A stretch of 64,000 nt of DNA from Erodium maritimum. Its lineage: Eukaryota; Streptophyta; Magnoliopsida; Geraniales; Geraniaceae. The notes under the pieces were generated by a model. The model was not told where the DNA came from. It ran no database searches and was given only the letters and a program-made list of their open reading frames with translations. Position 1 is the first letter of the stretch; each line of letters begins with the position of its first letter. A program made the position numbers and the translations under genes. Positions 58,883 through 64,000 of the stretch are shown one piece after another. Where the stretch lies: positions 60,683,675-60,747,674 of the forward strand of contig OY997594.1 in NCBI GenBank assembly GCA_963921825.1, in the 5' to 3' direction.

Positions 58883-61487
58883 TGTAATAACCACTACTGG
58901 TCAACGCCAGTCAAACCTGCGAAAAACAGGAAAATTTAATTTTTTTAAGACAGACACTTAATTGAACTTAAATTGACCCCGAGGGTCATACCGGACTTAA
59001 GTAGACCCCGTTATCGACCAAAGTGAGTTCCGAGAGACTCAGGGCAACTTTATGATCGATTTGAGAAATGTTGACTTTTCGCTGGAAAAGTCAACTGAGC
59101 GACGTTTTGGTCCATTCGAGGACCGTTTTGGATCCAAAAAGATTAGTCGTCGTCGCAGCGGTCTTAGTTGAGCCATTTCCTTGTAGCCCGTCAAGTTTCG
59201 TAATTTCTTGGAAAAAGTCCCCGTTCGGGGCCCGAAACGTCCGATTTTCGCGAATCTGATTGATATTTTCCCAAAAGGTGTGGGACCCACCTTGCCACTT
59301 GTCAAACAAGTGGTGGTGTTAGGTTTTGGGGGGAAAAAGAGAAAATAAGGCTTATAGGGTTCGACCAAGGGGGTTTTAGAAAGAGAAACAAAAATCAAAA
59401 AAGAGAAGAGAGTTAGAGAGAGAAGGAGAAGAAGAAAAGAGAGGATCTAGGGTTTGTTGTGTCACTATTCACGTCTTCCACCCTTGGATCGTCTCAAAGC
59501 TTGGAGATTCACACTCCCATCGTCTTCCTCTACGGTAATCACCAAACCGACCTTCGATTTGTCATTTTCTAAAATAAGGTTTTGGTTTGAAACTATTAGT
59601 TTAGGGTTGTATTGAGGTTGGGGGATCGTTGGAGACGTTTTGGAGACGTTTTGGGGTGAAGGGGGACGTTTTCCGGCGGCCAGGAGCTCAGGAGGAGCTC
59701 CGGCCACCATAGGGGGGTGGCCGGCTACCATGTGGGGTGGCTGGCCGGAGCTAGGGCCGGCCACCACCATGGTGGGCCGGGCCCCAAAGAGCCCTAGCCA
59801 CCCACGGCCAAGCTTGGACGGGTGGGGCCCACGTGCTCGGGTGATCGGTTTTTGTGTTCGGGTGGTTTAGAACGTTCCCCGGACCATTTATCCACAACCA
59901 AATCGAAATTTGGAATTAAAATGCGAAAGTTGTAATTATCGGGTTTAGAAACTTTAAACGTTCATTAATTGACTCGGAATTCAGAATTCGATTCACGCCG
60001 GAGCTTGTGGGTTAGCTTTTGGAGAACATATACGAGGTAGGGAAAAGTAGCCGGATCTCGGCCCTGACTAGGGAAAGTTAACAGTAGAATTGCATGTGAC
60101 ACCGGGGTGTCGTGGGTTAAGTAGGTTATCGAATATTAGAAAGGCATGATACGGGAATGTAGCGAACCTTAGAAATGCATGTGATACTTAGTAGTGTAGT
60201 AGGAACAAAGAACTTAGCGATATTAGAATTACTGGAGGCATATGACCATGCCCGGAGGTTGATTGTTTAATTTATGTCTTGGGTGGCCATGAGAGCCCGT
60301 GTTTTATTGTTGGTGTCTTGGGTGGCCATGAGAGCCCGTACTTTACTGTTGTGTCTTGGGTGGCCATGAGAGCCCGTGTTTTACTGTTGGTCTCTTGGGT
60401 GACCATGAGAGCCCGTGTTTTACTGTTGGGATGTCTTGTGAGGCCGTGAGTGCCCGTGGGGTTGTTGAGCCCGTGAGTTACTGTTGGTGTGTCTTGGGAG
60501 GCCATGAGGGCTCGTGGGGTTGTTGAACCCGTGTTTTTACCGTTGGAGTCTTGAGTGGCCATGAGTGCCTGTGGAGTGTTGAACTGGTCTTGTTGTTGTT
60601 TGTTGAACCTTGTTTGTGATTGTGATTGTGAGTGCCCGAGGTTAGTGACCCGACTTCGTGTCGGGAAGGGGTGTGGAATTTGGCTGGCTTACTTGGCAGG
60701 GATCGGTAAGTTGCGAGCGTTCTTTGGCTAGCCTGCCCGAGTTCTAGTCTTGGTAGGTTGTGAGCGTTTTTAGGCGCTGAGAGGGCAGATCCCCTTCCGA
60801 CTAGCTATCGGAAAAGTAGCTCGGTTTATCGCTAACAGGTCGACCGCCTGGAGCCTGACATCGGCAAAGCGCGTGGGGCAGGCTCGAGCCCAGACGGTTA
60901 GCAACCGGCACTGAGCAGCTGACAGGAATGTGATCCTTTGTGATCTTGTTTGGTGTACGATCCTTTGTGATCTTGTTTGGTGTTGCATAGTATTCTGTCG
61001 TGTCTTTGGAGGAGGTCGTCAATAGTTGTGTCGGGTTTACATTACGAGTTCGAGTGTTGAGTCTGTTGAGGAAGGTAACGGGTTGTGTGTTAGTTGAGTA
61101 CTTGAGTTTGGGGATTGTATTCCCGGTGTTGGGTTTGGTTTTGGTGTTACCGGCATTGTCTGCTAAGTATGCCGTAGTCAGTCTGTTATCCTTGGTGGTG
61201 AGCGAACGCTCACCCCTAGCTGCTTTTCCTACATGTACTGATCACAAGATGGACTAGGTGAGCTCTCGAAGCTTGAGGAGCTAGGAGCGGAGTCCGGGTT
61301 TTATCTTTTGAGTCTAGTGACAGATACCATGTACTTTGTCCATTTTTTGGGACGTTTTTGAGTTGTAAATATTATTTTGATTAAATAAATGGTAATTTCA
61401 AAGTGTTTATTCAAAACAAGTTTCAAATATTTTATGGTTGTAGATGTTCGCGTCCCGAGTTCGGTTTACTAAAATTGGGGCGTGACA
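58883..61487 (+). repeat. 5' LTR
   Basis: Starts TGTAATAACC and ends TTGGGGCGTGACA. Contains the AGTAGCCGGATCTCGGCCCT block (about 60045), a minisatellite of about 38 bp (TTGGGTGGCCATGAGAGCCC, 60277-60560), and the GGTGAGCGAACGCTCACC hairpin at 61197-61214, about 270 bp before the end. Confidence 0.9.
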
Positions 61488-61489
61488 GC

Positions 61490-61502
61490 TTGGTATCAGA
61501 GC
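61490..61502 (+). other. Primer-binding site (initiator tRNA-Met type)
   Basis: TTGGTATCAGAGC two bases after the LTR end, complementary to the 3' end of plant initiator tRNA-Met, as in most plant Ty3/gypsy elements. Confidence 0.85.
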
Positions 61503-62411
61503 TCGAGGTTTCACACCTCGGACTGTTCGTCAATTAGGTGGGGAGGGTCGAGTCAGTGAAGTCCCGTCGTGCGTTGGGTACGCAGGTCGGAAACCGTGTG
61601 TAGACCCGTACTGTCTTGAGTCTTGCTTTGTTTGTGCGTATGTTGCAGCATTTTGTTGCAGGCATACTGATTGTGTGTTGTGCGTGAAACATTTTTAAAC
61701 TGTCGCGACTCGACTCAGGGGCGCCCCTGTAGTCGAGCGTGACGGTGTTGATATCAAGTGGGTACAATGTAATTCGGGGACGCCTGGACCGGATTGTAAC
61801 TACGTGATGTCAAGAAATGAGGTTTTTAATGAAATGGAGAAGGTTTTTAAATTGGTTGGCCTTGTGGGCGTGTGTGACATTGGTTGGCCCGGTGGGCGTG
61901 TTTTGGTTGAGGTTGAATGACTTGATTTGTTTGTGACTCGTGGCGCGTGTGTTTTTTGTTTTGGCGGTCAAGCGTGTGTGTCGGTTAAGGCTTTTGTTTT
62001 AGGGTTAAGATTCGAGTCTGAAACGAGTTTGGAAAACAGGTCTGCGCGAGCGTCACGGATCCGTGACGGACCAGAGTGATTTGGAGAATTTTATGTCTTC
62101 CTCACGGGTCCGTGACCCCAACCGTGACGGGGTCTGTCACGGGTCCGTGACCCCTGTCTTTTACACCGTCTTGATTACGCAGGTTTCGTGTTGTTGTTGC
62201 ATGGCTTGGTGTGCGTTTATGCGGTTTAATTGAGGTTTCGCTTACGTATTATTATAATTAAAGTATAAATAGGGTGAGCGGTGTGACGTTTAGTAACAAG
62301 TACGTTAGGGTAGACGTAGACCGTGTGAACGTTAGTGTATTTGAGGATGTTGTCTTTATATAAATTCGCAAACTGAACGTTTGCGTGTATCCGTGCAAAG
62401 GATACTGACAC
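61503..62411 (+). other. Retrotransposon leader with palindromic CACGG/CCGTG cluster
   Basis: Non-coding leader between PBS and gag. 62052-62155 holds several GTCACGG-NN-CCGTGAC palindromes (for example CGTCACGGATCCGTGACGG), like those in the solo LTR at 50205-50335. It could be a packaging/dimerisation region; that is inference. Confidence 0.5.
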
Positions 62412-63956
62412 ATGGCTCGCGAAAGACGAGGACGAGCAGCGGTAACACGGGGACGGGCGCCCACGCGAGGCAGGCGGGGACGGTCAGCGGGGACACCAGG
62501 ACGGGTGCCAACCGTTGAGCCCGCTGAGTACGCGGAGGCGCAGGGTACTCCTGTCGGAGAAGACAGGAGAAGTGACGCGGGACCGTCTACGGGCACACCC
62601 AGCGTCCCACCGGTCGCGGACCCTCCCGTTACCACTGCCCTGGATGAGCTGACCAGGACACTCCAGAGTTTGGTGGCGATCATCGCCAGTCGAGAGTCGG
62701 CATCGCCAGCTTCGGAGGCAGCAGTGGCCCTAGTGAGGCCCGTTCAGGCAGAGGACCATACGGCCCGGACCCTGCTGGACTTCCTGAAGCTAGGAATACA
62801 TACATTTGCCGGGGAGCCGAACCCCGACCTATCCGAGAGGTGGCTAGAGCAGGTCACGCGGGACCTGGATACATCAGGTATCGAGGATGGCCGCCGCAGA
62901 GTGTCCTTTGCAGCTCACCAGCTGAGGGACAGCGCCTACCACTGGTGGGGGCGTGTGAGGGACAGTGTCGGGCATGACTACGCCACCTTCCAGATGGTCT
63001 TCCTGGCACAGTACTTTCCCGAGTCGGCTCGGTTGGACCGACACCGACAGTTCCTGGATCTGCAGCAGGAGGGGATGACAGTGGCAGAATACGAGGCCAG
63101 ATTCACGGCCCTGACCAGATTCGCGCCCGAGATGGTGGCGACAGAGCAGAACTGTTGCCTGTGGTTTGAGGGGGGACTGAGACCGGTGATTCGGGACAAG
63201 GTTCTCGCCTTGAGGTTGCGAAAGTACTCCGAGCTCTTGGACACTGCAACGACGGTGGAGCAGGGTATCTGGGATGCGGCCAAGACCCGTGAGGTTCGAC
63301 AGCGGCCGACCAGCTTTGCAGGGTCGTCCGATTCATGAGACCCGAGGAGACAGAGGACCACGGGGTTCTTCCAACCACAGGCTCATCAGTTTGGGGCAAG
63401 ACAGATGTGGTCGGTGGCGTCCGTGGGGCCAGTCGTGTCAGAGAGGAGGCCGCCATGCTATCTCTGCGGGCAGCCAGGCCACTTGCAGCGGGAGTGTCCG
63501 AGGAGAGGAGGGCCCGCGGCGCTACCAGCGACCAGCCGGACGGGCCAGGGCTCGGGGTCGAGAGCCGACGAGATCAGCTGTTTCCAGTGCGGCCCGGTTG
63601 GACACACTATGGCATGGTGTCGTGAGCCGTTGGGAGCAACATCAGCGCAGCGCCGCAGCAGTCGCGGACAGTACAGTCACCCAGGGGTCGCCCTCGTCAA
63701 AGTCAGCAGTCGAGGTTCTCACAGCCGTCTACGAGCGCGCCGGTTCCGAGGCAGCAGCAGAGACCTGGGTATTCAGCAACCAGTGCGCCGGGTCAGAGGC
63801 AGCAGGCCTCGCAGGGGAGGGTGTACGCAGTCACCGACTCCCGGGCCCCAGGATCTACCACGTACCGCGAGACCATCCAGGGTACGTGTTTATTGTATCA
63901 TTTATGGGCTTTGTTCTTATTTGATACCGGGGCGTCGCATTCGTTTATTTCATTGA
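62412..63956 (+). pseudogene. Gag (capsid and nucleocapsid) of the Ty3/gypsy element, interrupted
   Basis: ATG 62412 opens a 308-codon frame: an Arg/Gly-rich N-terminus (RGRAAVTRGRAPTRG), then the retrotransposon gag domain (FAGEPNPDLSERWLEQV...YHWWGRVRDSVG...MTVAEYEARFTALTRFAP). TGA at 63336-63338 ends it, but the same frame continues and contains two CCHC knuckles (CYLCGQPGHLQREC and CFQCGPVGHTMAWC, about 63455-63625). The Gln/Pro/Ser linker and protease that follow (motif LFDTGASHSFI, about 63917-63949) are in a different frame. So this copy has one nonsense codon and one frameshift. The first capsid-like frame is otherwise clean, suggesting a fairly young copy. Confidence 0.85.
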
Positions 63957-64000
63957 GTTGTGCTGAGGGGTTGGGGCTGAGTTTAGAGCTGTTGAGTCCA

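Larger units (their letters stand above)
58883..64000 (+). mobile_element. Ty3/gypsy retrotransposon, 5' part (runs off the window)
   Basis: 5' LTR 58883-61487 (2605 bp), PBS at 61490, leader to 62411, gag from 62412, zinc knuckles, and the start of protease at about 63930. The LTR is of the same family as the solo LTRs at 7721 and 19550. The rest of pol and the 3' LTR lie beyond base 64000. Confidence 0.9.

Noticed and set aside
62360-62375. Another TTCGCAAACTG resembling the MULE motif
   Set aside because: Single occurrence in the leader of a gypsy element, no array; chance match.

Overview
The window is nuclear DNA of a flowering plant, most likely a eudicot: genes with GT-AG introns, AT-rich intergenic DNA, plant-specific families (PTI1-like kinase, SINAT E3 ligase, MTP metal transporter), and nested plant LTR retrotransposons, a MULE and MITEs. 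No rRNA, tRNA or CRISPR array was seen. All exon structures were worked out by eye from frame, splice signals and family knowledge.

Region 1 (1-17376) appears to be the right-hand part of one very large Mutator-like element whose left end lies before base 1. It carries, on +, a four-exon FAR1/MULE/SWIM transposase (544-3356, with an in-frame stop before a conserved C-terminal tail), then two tandemly duplicated pairs of very small genes of unknown function (A1/A2 of 105 aa; B1 of 115 aa and B2, interrupted by a solo LTR). Convergent on - is a nine-exon gene whose product ends in a Ulp1/C48-type cysteine protease with His, Asp and Cys in place (11262-16939). All non-coding parts, including the long introns, are packed with a short YCGCAAAC-type motif. 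Transposase, Ulp1 protease, small basic helical proteins and motif arrays together recall the VANDAL/Kaonashi MULEs and their anti-silencing factors, but the small genes and this motif are not ones I recognise. This is the best candidate for an undescribed system.

Region 2 (17377-23008) is a nest of elements in (TA)n tracts: a 262-bp MITE, a 1.4-kb foldback element carrying the same motif and the same terminus as the MULE, an inverted second MITE copy, then a solo LTR with a perfect 5-bp target duplication.

Region 3 (23009-48717) is the host gene block: a SINAT E3 ubiquitin ligase (+), a retroelement-derived wasteland with an L1-like zinc knuckle, a PTI1-like kinase (+) with an altered HRD motif, an MTP9/10-type Mn-CDF transporter (+), a large conserved NST1-like protein (-), and a TMCO1-family ER membrane protein (+).

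Region 4 (48718-64000) is again transposon territory: a decayed Ty3/gypsy element (-) with both LTRs and a solo LTR of another family inserted in it, a gene-free stretch with a remnant of the foldback family, and the 5' part of a second Ty3/gypsy element (+; LTR, PBS, gag, start of protease) running off the window. Its LTR belongs to the same family as the solo LTRs at 7721 and 19550.
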